A stretch of DNA of 64,000 bases from Mesorhizobium sp. WSM4904 (GCF_029674545.1 NZ_CP121354.1:5155001-5219000); one strand, 5' to 3'; shown: positions 1-8,189, numbered from the stretch's first letter. The notes: a model not told the origin generated them from the letters alone. Numbers and translations are program-made.

Positions 1-447
1 TGCTACGTGCACTTCCTCAGGAACGCGCTCGATCACCTGCCGCGCAAGCACGGCGACGACTGCCTGCAGGAGCTCAGATGGCTCTACGACCGGCGCGACC
101 TCGCCGAGGCCAAGGCCGATCTCGCCGCGTGGCTTGCCAAATGGTCGGGCCGCTATCCGCGGCTGACGACGTGGGTGGAGGAGACCATCGAGCGCACGCT
201 GACCTTCTTTCGCCTGCCGCGCCAGCACCACAAGCACCTGAAGTCGACCAACATGCTGGAACGCCTCAACGAAGAGATCAGGCGCCGCACCTATGTCGTG
301 CGCATCTTTCCCAACGCCGAAAGCTGCCTGCGCCTGGTCAGGGCGCTGGCCGTCGAAACCAACGAAAACTGGATGGAGGCCAACCGCTACATCAACATGG
401 ACGACCTGCGCGAGCACAAGAAGCTCGCTCTGCGCCAAGCCGCATGA
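1..447 (+). CDS. IS256-family transposase, C-terminal part (cut by window start)
   Basis: This is the last ~149 codons of a Mutator/IS256-type DDE transposase; the reading frame is already open at base 1, so the N-terminus and first catalytic aspartates lie outside the window. The segment CYVHFLRNAL near the start and NMLERLNEEIRRRT (about residues 88-101 from the first in-window GTG) are the family signature, and the E of ERLN is the expected third catalytic residue. NAESCLRLVRAL follows, as in other members. No frameshift is visible in the part seen, so the copy may be intact. It sits 70 bases from the next gene and marks a possible insertion boundary for the AT-rich gene beyond. Confidence 0.9.
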   Translation, partial: CYVHFLRNALDHLPRKHGDDCLQELRWLYDRRDLAEAKADLAAWLAKWSGRYPRLTTWVEETIERTLTFFRLPRQHHKHLKSTNMLERLNEEIRRRTYVVRIFPNAESCLRLVRALAVETNENWMEANRYINMDDLREHKKLALRQAA

Positions 448-492
448 CCAGCCTCATGGCCGCCCCTTTTTGCAGAACTTGACGCACACAAC
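1..492 (+). mobile_element. 3' part of an IS256-family insertion sequence
   Basis: The transposase stop at 447 is followed by a short tail holding CCTTTTTGCAGAACTTGACG (about 466-485) and then GCACACAACC. Such a sequence, a few dozen bases after the stop, is where the right inverted repeat of an IS256-type element is expected. The left end is outside the window, so neither the terminal repeat match nor a target duplication can be tested here; the end near 492 is an estimate. Confidence 0.5.
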
Positions 493-518
493 CCGACCGC
501 TGCGCTTACTCATGGTTT

Positions 519-845
519 TTACCCATGGTTTTGCACGAACTTTCGGCAAGCGGGCGATAATTGTTCGATCCTCTCCGCAAGGTCGCACTTTCCCATCGGT
601 ATCGTGGGGCAAAGCCGTGCGTAGTCGCGACGACATGCCTTGCCTTCGAAAAGTTTGAAGGTTCTTACCTGCTTCGGGTTAGTTCCGCTGACTGAACTGG
701 GCACCAGCCCCGTACCGATGTCCATCGCTCCATCGCGGCCGGCGCCTTTGCCGCCTCCTCCTTTCGCGCATGCAGCACCGCCAAAGGCGGCGGAAACAAA
801 ACTTGCACCCAACATGGAAAGCAAAGCACGGCGTAACATAAACAT
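519..845 (-). CDS. secreted small protein with one Cys-rich GLG1-like repeat
   Basis: A 108-residue protein with an N-terminal signal peptide (LRRALLSMLGASFVSAAFG, about residues 4-22), a Gly/Lys-rich spacer, and a C-terminal motif CRRDYARLCP...GKC...LSPACRKFV (about residues 71-104). That spacing resembles the Golgi-apparatus cysteine-rich (GLG1) repeat found singly or in arrays in secreted proteobacterial proteins of unknown role. The start at 845 has a GGGGAG Shine-Dalgarno eight bases upstream. Likely periplasmic; no enzymatic role can be read from it. It runs toward the IS element on the opposite strand. Confidence 0.65.
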   Translation of the reverse strand: MFMLRRALLSMLGASFVSAAFGGAACAKGGGGKGAGRDGAMDIGTGLVPSSVSGTNPKQVRTFKLFEGKACRRDYARLCPTIPMGKCDLAERIEQLSPACRKFVQNHG

Positions 846-903
846 TGTCCGATCTCCCCTCCACTAGCACGCTACGAACTGCCGTTTGCAGCAGCTCCCG
901 AAA

Positions 904-2505
904 CTACTCGGGCGAAACGGAACCGACGTGCCCTAGCCGGAACGGCAGCCTCATCTGCTTGGACGACATCGCCGACAAAGCCCGTCGCGACGAGCCCCCC
1001 GACCACTGCTTGTCTGCCGAGCTCATGAACTGGGGAGGCGTCATCCGGTCGACGCACGCGGTCGTCAACTTGCGTGTGGGATTTGCCAGGAAATCGGCAA
1101 CCACCTCAGACCCGCAAGGATCGGAATCGATTACATCGTGCCCAATTCCGCGAAAGACGACCACTTGCCCGAGAGCAAGCGCTTCGGCCGCGCGGTTTGC
1201 CCACTCGGTCGGAGTCGCCGGATCGTACTCACCCGACAACAAAAGAGTGGGTATGTCGGTATGGCGCGGCCGGATTTGAGGCGTCGATCCGTTGATATCT
1301 TTCCAAATGGGGCACCCCCACGAATATTCATCCGACTGAGCCCATTTCACCCAGTATTTGCTACTTTCTTTGCTCCAATCCGGGCGACCATTATCTGAAC
1401 ATGTCACAGAATAATCCATCCCCTGTGAAATCTCCAGATCCTCTGGTTCAAATGCCAACTCAGCCAGCGGTTCGTAATCCTGCTTATATGTCCTCTCGAT
1501 CAACTCCGGCAACATTAAGATATCTTCACGGTCATATAGCATTCCAAAAATAAGCTCCAGGAAATCCACTCCGGAAAAGTACTTGTATCGATATTTCTTT
1601 TCTTTACTTCTCAACAACAACGGCTGCCTGTCTAACTGAGTAGAAATCAACTGAACCGCTTTCGATATGTTTTCCATGCATATATCTTGCTTCCGACAAT
1701 CTCTCTCAAGTACTTTTAACGACTTTTCAAGACTTTCACCGTCTTCTGCAATATAATTAACGTCTAATGGAACAACAGAATCGAGTATGCTTGCCGAAAT
1801 CCCTTCCGGGTGCCGATTCATCACTTCCAGTGCAAGTCTGGTTCCGTAGGAAACACCGTAGAGAACCCATTTCTCTATGCCGAGAGCGCTTCGAAGGTCA
1901 TTGATGTCCTCGGCATTTTCCCCGGTATTGTAGGAGTCGAGATCAACCCCCCTGGCGATCAGCGCGGTCTTACACGCGATAAGCTCTTTCTGCCGGAAGG
2001 TGTCAAAGCCGGCATCGGCAGCGACATCCGAAAGAATGGAGTTCCAATGGTCAGGCTCGAAATATCGAGTGCAACCCAGATTTGGGGCAGACCTGCCAAT
2101 TCCACGCTGATCGACGACAACGACCCGGCGTCCAATCATCCAGCTTTGGGTGCTGATGAATTCCCACCAGTCATCGATGTCTTCCCTATCTGCAATATCG
2201 GTGGGTTGGCCCGGACCGCCTGTAAGAAAGACAACAGGCTCATGCCGTTCGCGGTCCGGATCGAAAATCACAATCGATAGTACAATTTGATTGCCGCTCG
2301 GTTTCTTACGGTTTTCCGGGACACTCAGCGTCCCGCACGTCATCGCGCGGTCCTGCGGTATTTCGAACCAGCAGTCAGTCTTCTTGAACTCTCTGGCAAA
2401 AAGCGGCCGGCAGTAAAGAACAAGCGCAATGGATGCGATGGCAAGGAAGAGCAACTTATCAGACTTTAAGATGTATCGAATAAGCATTCTGCCATTCGTC
2501 AACAT
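904..2505 (-). CDS. secreted alpha/beta hydrolase, S33 peptidase / TAP-like family
   Basis: A 533-residue alpha/beta-hydrolase of the prolyl-aminopeptidase/tripeptidyl-peptidase-like group. The oxyanion segment LTGGPGQP is at about 94-101, the nucleophile elbow GVSYG places Ser219, the acid is Asp428 in SGEYDPATP, and the base is His456 in GIGHD. A hydrophobic stretch at 18-36 looks like a signal peptide, so the enzyme probably acts in the periplasm or outside on peptides or esters. Length and motif order match the family. Base composition is strikingly AT-rich between about 1400 and 1800 compared with every neighbour, and the IS256 copy lies 1 kb away; both suggest horizontal acquisition. 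The Shine-Dalgarno is weak (GGGGCGAC before the ATG). Confidence 0.85.
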   Translation of the reverse strand: MLTNGRMLIRYILKSDKLLFLAIASIALVLYCRPLFAREFKKTDCWFEIPQDRAMTCGTLSVPENRKKPSGNQIVLSIVIFDPDRERHEPVVFLTGGPGQPTDIADREDIDDWWEFISTQSWMIGRRVVVVDQRGIGRSAPNLGCTRYFEPDHWNSILSDVAADAGFDTFRQKELIACKTALIARGVDLDSYNTGENAEDINDLRSALGIEKWVLYGVSYGTRLALEVMNRHPEGISASILDSVVPLDVNYIAEDGESLEKSLKVLERDCRKQDICMENISKAVQLISTQLDRQPLLLRSKEKKYRYKYFSGVDFLELIFGMLYDREDILMLPELIERTYKQDYEPLAELAFEPEDLEISQGMDYSVTCSDNGRPDWSKESSKYWVKWAQSDEYSWGCPIWKDINGSTPQIRPRHTDIPTLLLSGEYDPATPTEWANRAAEALALGQVVVFRGIGHDVIDSDPCGSEVVADFLANPTRKLTTACVDRMTPPQFMSSADKQWSGGSSRRALSAMSSKQMRLPFRLGHVGSVSPE

Positions 2506-2939
2506 ATGTCGCCCCAGAAGTGCGCAGCGGTTCTACGCACAGTGCCCCACGAAAGCACTGCAGGCGCATTGCTACACCCGACCAATGCTTTCAAGATCGA
2601 ATTACCGATCAATGTCGTCAGGCACAGCCGCTAAAGTTGTGGTCGAATTCCATAGATACCTGAGGCTTGTTAACGCCCCTCATTCGGTTTACCCAAGCTA
2701 TTAAATATTAGTGTATTCTAACACTCAAAGCAAGCCGGATGAGGTTGTCGCGGCGATCTTTGCGGCCCGACGCTCTCGCGTCAAACATCGCGGCGCCCGC
2801 TCCGAGACCGATCCGGCCGCGATCGTCTCGGGGCGCAGGATCGGCCTTACCAAGGGCGTGGAGGCGGAGTGGCGCTTCGGCCCCGGGGGATCGCCTTATC
2901 TCAGCCGCAGGTTCTGAGCCGTTTCGTGACACGTCCCAT
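2506..2939. other. intergenic, no convincing gene
   Basis: The first 200 bases share the low GC of the hydrolase gene and end with a small inverted repeat at 2710-2725 (AGTGT-N6-ACACT). GC jumps sharply after about 2730, which looks like the edge of the imported segment. A 68-codon open frame on the plus strand (2711-2917) has no recognisable motif and no ribosome-binding site. Confidence 0.5.
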
Positions 2940-4442
2940 TCAGCCAATCGCGGCGGCGATTTCGAAGCCCTCGACGAGATGATCGCTGTGTTCCGGCCTT
3001 TCGAATTCGATACTCGTGCGCAAGTGGCTCGCCGGCGAGAAGCCAGGGTCGGATCTGCGAACGTGTTCGACGCATTCCCGCGCCCCTGCCCTGTCGCCCG
3101 CGCGCGCCAGCGCAGCCGCAAGCAGCGACCACCGTCGAGGCCCGTAAGGCAGGCGCCGTATCGCCGTCGCGGCGCCGGCATAGTCGCCGGCGGCGTAGAG
3201 CGCGAGGGCGCGATCGCAATGATACCATTCGGCATGAAGAGGATTTGCGGCGACCGCCCTGTCCATCAGCTCCAGCCCGTCGCGCGGCCGCCCGCGCAAG
3301 GACAGCAGGTGCCCCATCTGCATCATCGTGTCGGCATCGTAGGGGTTGATGTCGAGCGCGCGCCGCATGTGGTGCTCGGCAGCCGCATGATCGCGCGCCG
3401 CAAGCCGCGCCTGTGCCAGGATACGATGGCAGCGGGGCTCATCCGGCGCCAGCGCCACGGCGAGCGAGGCGCGCTCGGTACAGCTTGCGATGACATCCTC
3501 CGGCGCGCTTCCGTAGTCGGCAATCGCCAGCTCCACCAGCGCCATGTAGGCATGGGCAAGCCCATAGTCCGGGTCGCGTGAAATCGCTGCCTTGAGCAGG
3601 CTCAAGGCTTCGCTATTGTCGTCGGGCCGATAACCGCGGAAGCGCACGATCGCTCGCGTCACCAGTTCGTAGGCCGCGAGGTCCCGCGTCGGCTTACCGG
3701 CGGTTCGCCGCAACGCGGCCGCCTCAAGGTTTGAAACCAGCCGGTTCACGACACGATAGGCAATGTCATCCTGAACGGCGAACAGGTCCGGCCCGGCCGC
3801 CGTGTAGCTCTCGCCCCAGACCAGCGTTCCGGCTCGAGCGTCGACCAGCTTGGCGCTGATCTTCAACTGGTCGCCGCCGCGAACGACGGACCCTCGCACG
3901 AAGTAGTCCGGCCGCACCGTCACCGGCGGTCCGTTGTCCTGCGCCTGCCGGAATGCGGCAAGCGCCGTCTCCCGGTTCAGGATCGTCAACGTGCGGAAGC
4001 GAGCGAGCCTGTCCGCCACATCCTCCGCGAAGGCGCTGCTTACGGGATCCGACGTCCCGCCGTGCGCCCGGCCATCCTCGAACGGCACGACCGCGACGAC
4101 CGGTTGCGATGCCGGCGAAGGCTTGCGACAGGGAGGCGAAAGCACATAGCCGCGCTTGGGGACGGCCTTCAGAATCGCTTGGTCGCCGTCGTCGAGCGCC
4201 TTCCTTATGTCCCGCACCGCCTGCGTGAGGGAATCCTCGGTGACGGTTATGTTGCCCCAGACCGCGGAGATCAGGTCGGATTTGGTGACGACCTTGCCGT
4301 CGTTTCGAGCCAGATATGAAAGCAGGCTGAACGCCTTCGAGCGTAGCGGCACCGTTGCCCCATCCCGCAGCAGCAGGCCGCGCTCCAGGTCAAGCTGGCA
4401 GTCGCCGAGTTGCAAGACTCCCTGCGATGCGGATTCCGCCAT
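2940..4442 (-). CDS. winged-helix / TolB-like / TPR transcriptional regulator (CadC-like)
   Basis: A 500-residue regulator. Residues ~10-105 form an OmpR/CadC-type winged-helix DNA-binding domain (LRSKAFSLLSYLARN, then VWGNITVTEDSLTQAVRDIR and the wing KAVPKRGYVL). Residues ~115-230 are the TolB-N/adenylate-cyclase-associated segment (VAVVPFEDG, ADRLARFRTLTILNRE, YFVRGSV). Residues ~260-480 are TPR-like helices (DPDYGLAHAYMALVEL, NPYDADTMMQMGHLL). There is no transmembrane helix between the domains, so unlike CadC it is cytoplasmic. Such proteins are common orphan regulators in rhizobia with unknown signals. The start overlaps the end of a small upstream gene by 53 bases, suggesting cotranscription. 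Confidence 0.8.
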   Translation of the reverse strand: MAESASQGVLQLGDCQLDLERGLLLRDGATVPLRSKAFSLLSYLARNDGKVVTKSDLISAVWGNITVTEDSLTQAVRDIRKALDDGDQAILKAVPKRGYVLSPPCRKPSPASQPVVAVVPFEDGRAHGGTSDPVSSAFAEDVADRLARFRTLTILNRETALAAFRQAQDNGPPVTVRPDYFVRGSVVRGGDQLKISAKLVDARAGTLVWGESYTAAGPDLFAVQDDIAYRVVNRLVSNLEAAALRRTAGKPTRDLAAYELVTRAIVRFRGYRPDDNSEALSLLKAAISRDPDYGLAHAYMALVELAIADYGSAPEDVIASCTERASLAVALAPDEPRCHRILAQARLAARDHAAAEHHMRRALDINPYDADTMMQMGHLLSLRGRPRDGLELMDRAVAANPLHAEWYHCDRALALYAAGDYAGAATAIRRLPYGPRRWSLLAAALARAGDRAGARECVEHVRRSDPGFSPASHLRTSIEFERPEHSDHLVEGFEIAAAIG

Positions 4443-4674
4443 GGAACAGCGCCCTGCCCTTGCGCAACATCCAGTAGCCTATTCGCCTACCATTCCGCGC
4501 CGGGGTCAAGATGTCCGTTGGACTGGGGGCGCGGTCGGCCTTCAGGTCCATCGCCGCGATCTCGAGCATTTCGATGAGCGCGCCGGGCGGCGCATAGCCG
4601 GGATTGACCATTCCGCCGACGACAATCTCGAAGAGTTCCTGGCGTGCAAGGGCGCGGGCTTGATCGTCGAGCAT
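4390..4674 (-). CDS. small hypothetical protein upstream of the TPR regulator
   Basis: A 94-residue open frame beginning MLDDQARALARQELFEIVVG. Support comes from a strong Shine-Dalgarno (CGGAGG six bases before the ATG), an acidic-helical N-terminal half without stops, and its position on the same strand immediately ahead of the regulator. The last ~17 residues overlap the regulator start in another frame and are arginine-rich, so the true protein may have ended earlier or been extended by a frameshift. I do not recognise the family. Confidence 0.45.
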   Translation of the reverse strand: MLDDQARALARQELFEIVVGGMVNPGYAPPGALIEMLEIAAMDLKADRAPSPTDILTPARNGRRIGYWMLRKGRALFHGGIRIAGSLATRRLPA

Positions 4675-5274
4675 GGCTGCCTCCGTCTATTGGAGCAGCA
4701 TGCCCGACATCGCCCGCGCCGTACCGACGGAGTTCTGAAATTCTGCTGAAATGCGAACGGTCTGCATTGCAATTGGCGAGTATTGCGGCGGGCTCGGCAA
4801 CGAGCGCGTTGATCGAGGCCGTGTCACCTGTTCGCCTTTCGGCCACCGCCGCCTGACGCAAAACCGAGATGGCCAACAGGCCGGAATCCGTCAGAGCTTG
4901 TTTTCCGAGAACGGCAAGTAGACCGTTACGAGAGATAGCGGGTTTAGACGTCGATGTTGCGTGGTTATCGACTGACCAGCGATAAGAAGTTCTGCGACGG
5001 GCGGAAAATAAAAGCGGACGGAAGTCTTGTTTAATCGGCAATTCGGGTCTAGATGTAAAATTCGTTGATTTGGCCGATTTGGCTTTAGCGGTGTCAGAGA
5101 CCCGCCATTTTACTCCGAATTTTCGACGATAGCGCGTTGCCGGGCCGGCACAACCGCTCGCACGTCCCGACCTCGGAACAATCGCTGCTGACCACGGATG
5201 TACTGGCAGCAGATATGTCGCTCCGAAAGTCGGGGCGGAACACTTCGGCGCACTTTCCGTCTTTCGGGAGGATC
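4675..5274. other. 600-base stretch without a supported gene
   Basis: A minus-strand frame at 4687-5041 is open but has no recognisable motif and no clear ribosome-binding site, so it is not called. The segment 4900-5110 has lower GC than its surroundings and probably holds the promoter for the minus-strand pair 4674-2940. A weak EcfG-like arrangement (GGAAC at 5237-5241, then CGTC at 5258-5261) lies just upstream of the small gene at 5275. Confidence 0.4.
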
Positions 5275-5406
5275 ATGCGCACGAATATCCGCACCGCACA
5301 GAGGCTGGCCCACGGCGCCAGAGACGCCGCTATTTCGGGGCGCTACCTCGGCAAGAACGCCTCGTCGATTGCGACCAGCCGAGCGAATTGGCTCAAGGCT
5401 GATTGA
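5275..5406 (+). CDS. very small hypothetical protein (43 aa)
   Basis: A 43-codon frame starting MRTNIRTAQRLAHGARDAAI directly behind a near-perfect Shine-Dalgarno (GGGAGGATC-ATG). The product is basic and helical, with no Cys or membrane segment. It opens an island of small same-strand genes (5275-6696), the next start lying 52 bases downstream. No family is recognised; the call rests on the ribosome-binding site and context. Confidence 0.4.
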   Translation: MRTNIRTAQRLAHGARDAAISGRYLGKNASSIATSRANWLKAD

Positions 5407-5458
5407 CCGATCGATCCGCCTTCTCGAAGGCCCAGTGCAGCAGGAGGAGTAAACAATC

Positions 5459-5776
5459 ATGATCTCGACACACCCTGAGAGGCTTAATAGCCGCTTGACC
5501 CGCCGCGAGGCTGCAACCCATCGCTACTCCCTGGGGCAAAGTGTCCGGCTGAAGAGCAGCTTCAACACGGTTCAGGATTCGCGCGAAATCTATCAGATCA
5601 CCGCAAGGCTGCCGGCTCGGGGAGACTCCCTCCAGTATCGCATCCGAAGTGAGGCCGAGCGCCACGAGCGCATGGCGACAGAGGACAGCCTCGAACCCGT
5701 GCGCGCGTCGCGGGATGATGAAGATGCAGCTCTTCTCAAAAGGACATTCGACAATGGCCAAGGGACAAAGGCGTAG
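5459..5776 (+). CDS. small conserved rhizobial protein (YRIRSE-type)
   Basis: A 105-residue soluble protein with an AGGAGGAG Shine-Dalgarno. The central pattern VRLKSSF...YQITARLPA.GDSLQYRIRSEAERHERMATEDSLEP (about residues 29-80) is one I recognise from many small rhizobial and Bradyrhizobium hypothetical proteins. It begins like a short beta-barrel (SH3-like), G-x-x-V-R-L at the first strand. Function unknown. Its 3' end overlaps the next small gene by 23 bases, implying translational coupling. Confidence 0.7.
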   Translation: MISTHPERLNSRLTRREAATHRYSLGQSVRLKSSFNTVQDSREIYQITARLPARGDSLQYRIRSEAERHERMATEDSLEPVRASRDDEDAALLKRTFDNGQGTKA

Positions 5777-5876
5777 CAATCGCGATATCCGAAAACCGAA
5801 ACAGGCCAAGGCATTCCCGAAGGCCCGCCGGTTTGGCAACCCGGTCAAGATTGCGTCGCCGGCTACAGAGCAGTGA
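5754..5876 (+). CDS. MAKGQ-type small basic protein (40 aa)
   Basis: A 40-residue lysine/arginine-rich protein starting MAKGQRRSNRDIRKPKQAKA. Short proteins with this MAKGQ-R-S-N-x-x-x-R-K-P-K signature are widespread in Rhizobiales and uncharacterised. The internal ATG at 5754 is chosen over an earlier in-frame start at 5649 because the conserved N-terminus begins there. It overlaps the preceding gene by 23 bases. Five bases after the stop a dual-hairpin repeat begins. Confidence 0.65.
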   Translation: MAKGQRRSNRDIRKPKQAKAFPKARRFGNPVKIASPATEQ

Positions 5877-5880
5877 TCGC

Positions 5881-5991
5881 CTAAAGCGCGTCGCGCTGAA
5901 ACGGACCCAGGCGACGCGCTTTAGGTCTTTGTTTTTATGCATGTCGTTTTCGCAAAACCGCTGCACACTTTCTGCGCGACATGCATTAAGC
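5881..5991 (+). repeat. dual-hairpin intergenic element, copy 1 (terminator orientation)
   Basis: Hairpin 1 has arms CTAAAGCGCGTCGC and GCGACGCGCTTTAG, the loop GCTGAAACGGACCCAG between them, and the T-rich tract GTCTTTGTTTTT immediately after. Hairpin 2 pairs ATGCATGTCG with CGACATGCAT-like bases around GCAAAACCGCTGCACACTTTC. Other copies lie at 6934, 22575, 39323 (inverted), 53752 and, degenerate, at 28915, 34079 and 63063. Confidence 0.85.
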
Positions 5992-6006
5992 CGATGGAGA
6001 GTGACC

Positions 6007-6276
6007 ATGCCGCTCGAATTTCCCAATCCAAGTCGAAGTTTCGACGAAGTGCGCAATGCGGTCCGTTTCATCGGCCACGACGGCATGTTTGCGGTGCCAT
6101 TCTTCATCGAAGCCGGTGCGTTGGGCGCAAGCGGCCGTAAGGGGCCGGAAACGGCGGAAGCCGCATGCCTGGCGGCCTTCGACGCGGCGCGGCATTCCAT
6201 CCATATCAGCGCACGGAAGCTCTACTCGGGTGGGAAGCGGACCACCTATACCATAACCGCCGCCGATATGCGGTGA
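6007..6276 (+). CDS. DUF1488 family protein
   Basis: An 89-residue protein matching DUF1488: LEFPNPSRSFDE...VRFIGHDGM..VPFFIE..AL near the N-terminus and ACLAAFDAARHSIHISARKLYSGG..TTYTITAADM at the end. The family is common in alpha- and betaproteobacteria, has no known activity, and often sits among stress-type small genes. ATG at 6007 is preceded by GGAGAG. It follows the repeat at 5881-5991 by 15 bases, so it probably has its own promoter inside or just after that element. Confidence 0.8.
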   Translation: MPLEFPNPSRSFDEVRNAVRFIGHDGMFAVPFFIEAGALGASGRKGPETAEAACLAAFDAARHSIHISARKLYSGGKRTTYTITAADMR

Positions 6277-6384
6277 CGATGAACTCACACATCCGCGACA
6301 TGAGGATTGAACGTGCGGATGCCGTCTACTTAGTCGCATTTGTTGGGGACCGACCGGGCTTGGGTGGACCAGTCCCGGATAACA

Positions 6385-6408
6385 GCCGCAGCCCTTGAGG
6401 CTGGCGGC
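6385..6408 (+). promoter_or_regulatory. hairpin just upstream of the bS21 ribosome-binding site
   Basis: GCCGC-AGCC-CTTGA-GGCT-G-GCGGC forms a nine-pair stem with one bulge, ending five bases before the GAGGAG of the bS21 gene. A second possible stem pairs CATCCGC (about 6290) with GCGGATG (about 6316). Ribosomal protein genes are often autoregulated through leader structures; that role here is inference. Confidence 0.4.
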
Positions 6409-6423
6409 AGCTGAGGAGATGAA

Positions 6424-6696
6424 TTGCGAGTTGACGTGCGGAACAATGATGTCGATCAGGCCCTGCGGGCGCTGAAAAGGAAACTGCAGCGCGAGGGTCT
6501 TCTTCGCGAACTGAAGCGGCGCCGAGCCTACGAGAAACCCTCGGAACGGCGTATCCGGGAAAGGGACGATGCCATCCGGAGGGCGCGTAAGCTCGCCCGC
6601 AAGCAGGCGCAACGCGAAGGACTGCTTCCCGCTCCGAAGAAAAAGCTCCCGCTTGTCGCCCGTCATGGACGGAACGGTCCTGCCCGATCCGGCTGA
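6424..6696 (+). CDS. rpsU: 30S ribosomal protein bS21
   Basis: A 90-residue bS21: [23 protein letters not shown] at the N-terminus is the diagnostic sequence, followed by the basic helix with [26 protein letters not shown]. The protein joins the 30S subunit platform near the anti-Shine-Dalgarno and affects initiation. The TTG start at 6424 is chosen because it lies seven bases from GAGGAG and directly ahead of the conserved sequence. Rhizobia commonly carry more than one rpsU; the small-protein neighbourhood suggests this may be an accessory paralogue rather than the housekeeping copy. A terminator-like repeat lies 240 bases downstream. Confidence 0.9.
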   Translation: MRVDVRNNDVDQALRALKRKLQREGLLRELKRRRAYEKPSERRIRERDDAIRRARKLARKQAQREGLLPAPKKKLPLVARHGRNGPARSG

Positions 6697-6933
6697 ATCA
6701 GTATCCCGTCAATCTGTCGGGCAGTTCGGTTTCGTCTATCCGAAAGCGAAAAAGCGGCGCACAGTGAAGTCTCGCTGGTGCGGCGAGGACAGTCCGGCTT
6801 TTGAGCCTCTTGCCAGCAGGCCGGGCTGTCCGGGTTCCTTCACTCGATCTCGACTGCGCGCTTTTGCAGGAACCACGCTTGCCTTCAAACTGAGATTTCC
6901 GAAAAGCTCGAAAAATCCCTTGAAAGCACCTTG

Positions 6934-7041
6934 CTAAAGCGCGTCGCGATCCTTCGGATTCGCTCCATGCGCTTTAGGCTTTTGATTTTGCGCATGTCTT
7001 TGTCCCGAAACCGGTTCCCACTTTCGGGAGACATGCTTTAA
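6934..7041 (+). repeat. dual-hairpin intergenic element, copy 2
   Basis: Begins CTAAAGCGCGTCGCGATCCT, closes hairpin 1 with TGCGCTTTAGG, then CTTTTGATTTTG, then hairpin 2 CGCATGTC...GTCCCGAAACCGGTTCCC...GACATGC. Near-identical to copy 3 at 22575. It separates bS21 (plus) from the convergent minus-strand gene ending at 7038, with which it overlaps by four bases. Confidence 0.9.
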
Positions 7042-7235
7042 GCCTCCGAGGTCCGTCCTCCGCCGGTGGCGATCCTGCGGAAGTTTCTGCTCTCGACATC
7101 GATAATGGCCCCGCAGCCCTGGCATTCCACCTGCGTATGCGCGCGCAGCCAACCGACGCTCTTGCGCGTCTCATAGGCGCAGTCCGCACAGACGACGCCT
7201 ATCTCGTCGTCTTCGAGCGATCTGTCGGTTTCCAC
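7038..7235 (-). CDS. small Zn-ribbon-like protein
   Basis: A 65-residue protein with CADC and CQGC knuckles separated by 21 residues (VVCADCAYETRKSV...VECQGCGAII), a treble-clef/Zn-ribbon layout. Likely a small metal-binding cytoplasmic protein, function unknown. GTG at 7235 is preferred because it lies just past the stop of the upstream same-strand gene (7249); an ATG at 7301 would overlap that gene by 55 bases. The two minus-strand genes form a pair. Confidence 0.55.
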   Translation of the reverse strand: METDRSLEDDEIGVVCADCAYETRKSVGWLRAHTQVECQGCGAIIDVESRNFRRIATGGGRTSEA

Positions 7236-7246
7236 GGATTTGCCGC

Positions 7247-7585
7247 TTAGATCAACCGGTGACGCGCCGCCGTCTCGCGGTCGCGCCGTCGCATTCCACA
7301 TGTGTCGTTGTCGATCCAGCGCCGCGCCTCGGTTCGCGGTTCTGTTCCGATAGCGCCGCCATCACTTTTCCATTGAGCGAGGGCGTCCTGGTGCGAGTCC
7401 AAGCGTTTCACGTATGCGTTGAGGATCGTGCACAAATGCGTTTTCGATTCGCCATCGAAGCGTTCGACAAGAAAGCGTGCGGCAGCCGTTCGACGGCGGC
7501 TGCCCTGGATCAACGCTGGGCGAAACTCGGCGAGAATTTTCTCGATCGCCGTCATTTGCTCGGTTGTCGGATAGATGGAAGACAC
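7247..7585 (-). CDS. small hypothetical protein (112 aa)
   Basis: A 112-residue soluble protein beginning (GTG)SSIYPTTEQMTAIEKILAE. The GTG start at 7585 has an excellent Shine-Dalgarno (AAGGAGG, five bases spacing), which rules out the longer open frame reaching 7786. Helical segment FLVERFDGESKTHLCTILNAY at the centre, Arg-rich C-terminus. I do not recognise a family. Likely cotranscribed with the Zn-ribbon gene that starts 11 bases after its stop. Confidence 0.55.
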   Translation of the reverse strand: MSSIYPTTEQMTAIEKILAEFRPALIQGSRRRTAAARFLVERFDGESKTHLCTILNAYVKRLDSHQDALAQWKSDGGAIGTEPRTEARRWIDNDTCGMRRRDRETAARHRLI

Positions 7586-7802
7586 GGCGCCCTCCTTCCC
7601 GTTGGGGCTAGGGCACTCTGGCCGCCCTCGGTCGGCATCGCCCGTTGCAGAAGCTGCCGACAAACGACGATACGCCTGTTGCGGATGAATAGCGATGACC
7701 AATCGGGAAATAGTCAGCGGAGTCGGCATGCCGGTCCAGCCGTCTCCTTGCCCGAAGAAGCGTTCTGTGTTTTCTCCCGCGCACATTAGGAAAGGCTTGC
7801 GG

Positions 7803-8162
7803 ATGCGAATTGCAATGGTCGCCGCGTTTTGCGCGGCGGTGGCTGGATGTGTGACGTCTCCGGTCGACTACGAAGCGAGGCTTTCGCAGCAGGACCCGAA
7901 ATGGGCGTCGCCGGAATGCCAGCAGGCCCGCATGGCGGCCGCGGACTATGCCCGGCGCGAGAAGGACCACCCCGGCTGGGGGTTTGGCGTGCTGCTCGGG
8001 CCTTACAGCATGGGGATGGTGGCGGCGGTGAAAGAGCATGAGCGGCAGCAGCGAAGGCTTCTCGCCCGCCAGGTGCATCTGCAATGCTCCAGCCAGCCGC
8101 TGCCGAAGGAGCTGGATTTCGACCCGGCGATCTACGCACCGAAGAAGGCGCGGTACCCGTAG
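7803..8162 (+). CDS. putative lipoprotein (119 aa)
   Basis: The N-terminus MRIAMVAAFCAAVAGC is a short lipoprotein signal with lipobox AVAGC, giving a mature Cys at residue 16. The mature part has one Cys pair candidate (ECQQAR, LQCSSQ) and a central Gly-rich hydrophobic stretch WGFGVLLGPYSMGMVA. ATG at 7803 follows AGGAAAG. An outer- or inner-membrane-anchored protein of unknown role. Confidence 0.7.
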   Translation: MRIAMVAAFCAAVAGCVTSPVDYEARLSQQDPKWASPECQQARMAAADYARREKDHPGWGFGVLLGPYSMGMVAAVKEHERQQRRLLARQVHLQCSSQPLPKELDFDPAIYAPKKARYP

Positions 8163-8189
8163 AGGGAACGGCCCGATGCCGTTCTCAGG

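Noticed and set aside
4687-5041. minus-strand frame upstream of the small gene at 4674
   Set aside because: No recognisable motif and no Shine-Dalgarno; left as uncalled.
5237-5261. second EcfG-like promoter (GGAAC-N16-CGTC)
   Set aside because: The -10 part deviates from CGTT; mentioned only as weak in the intergenic entry.
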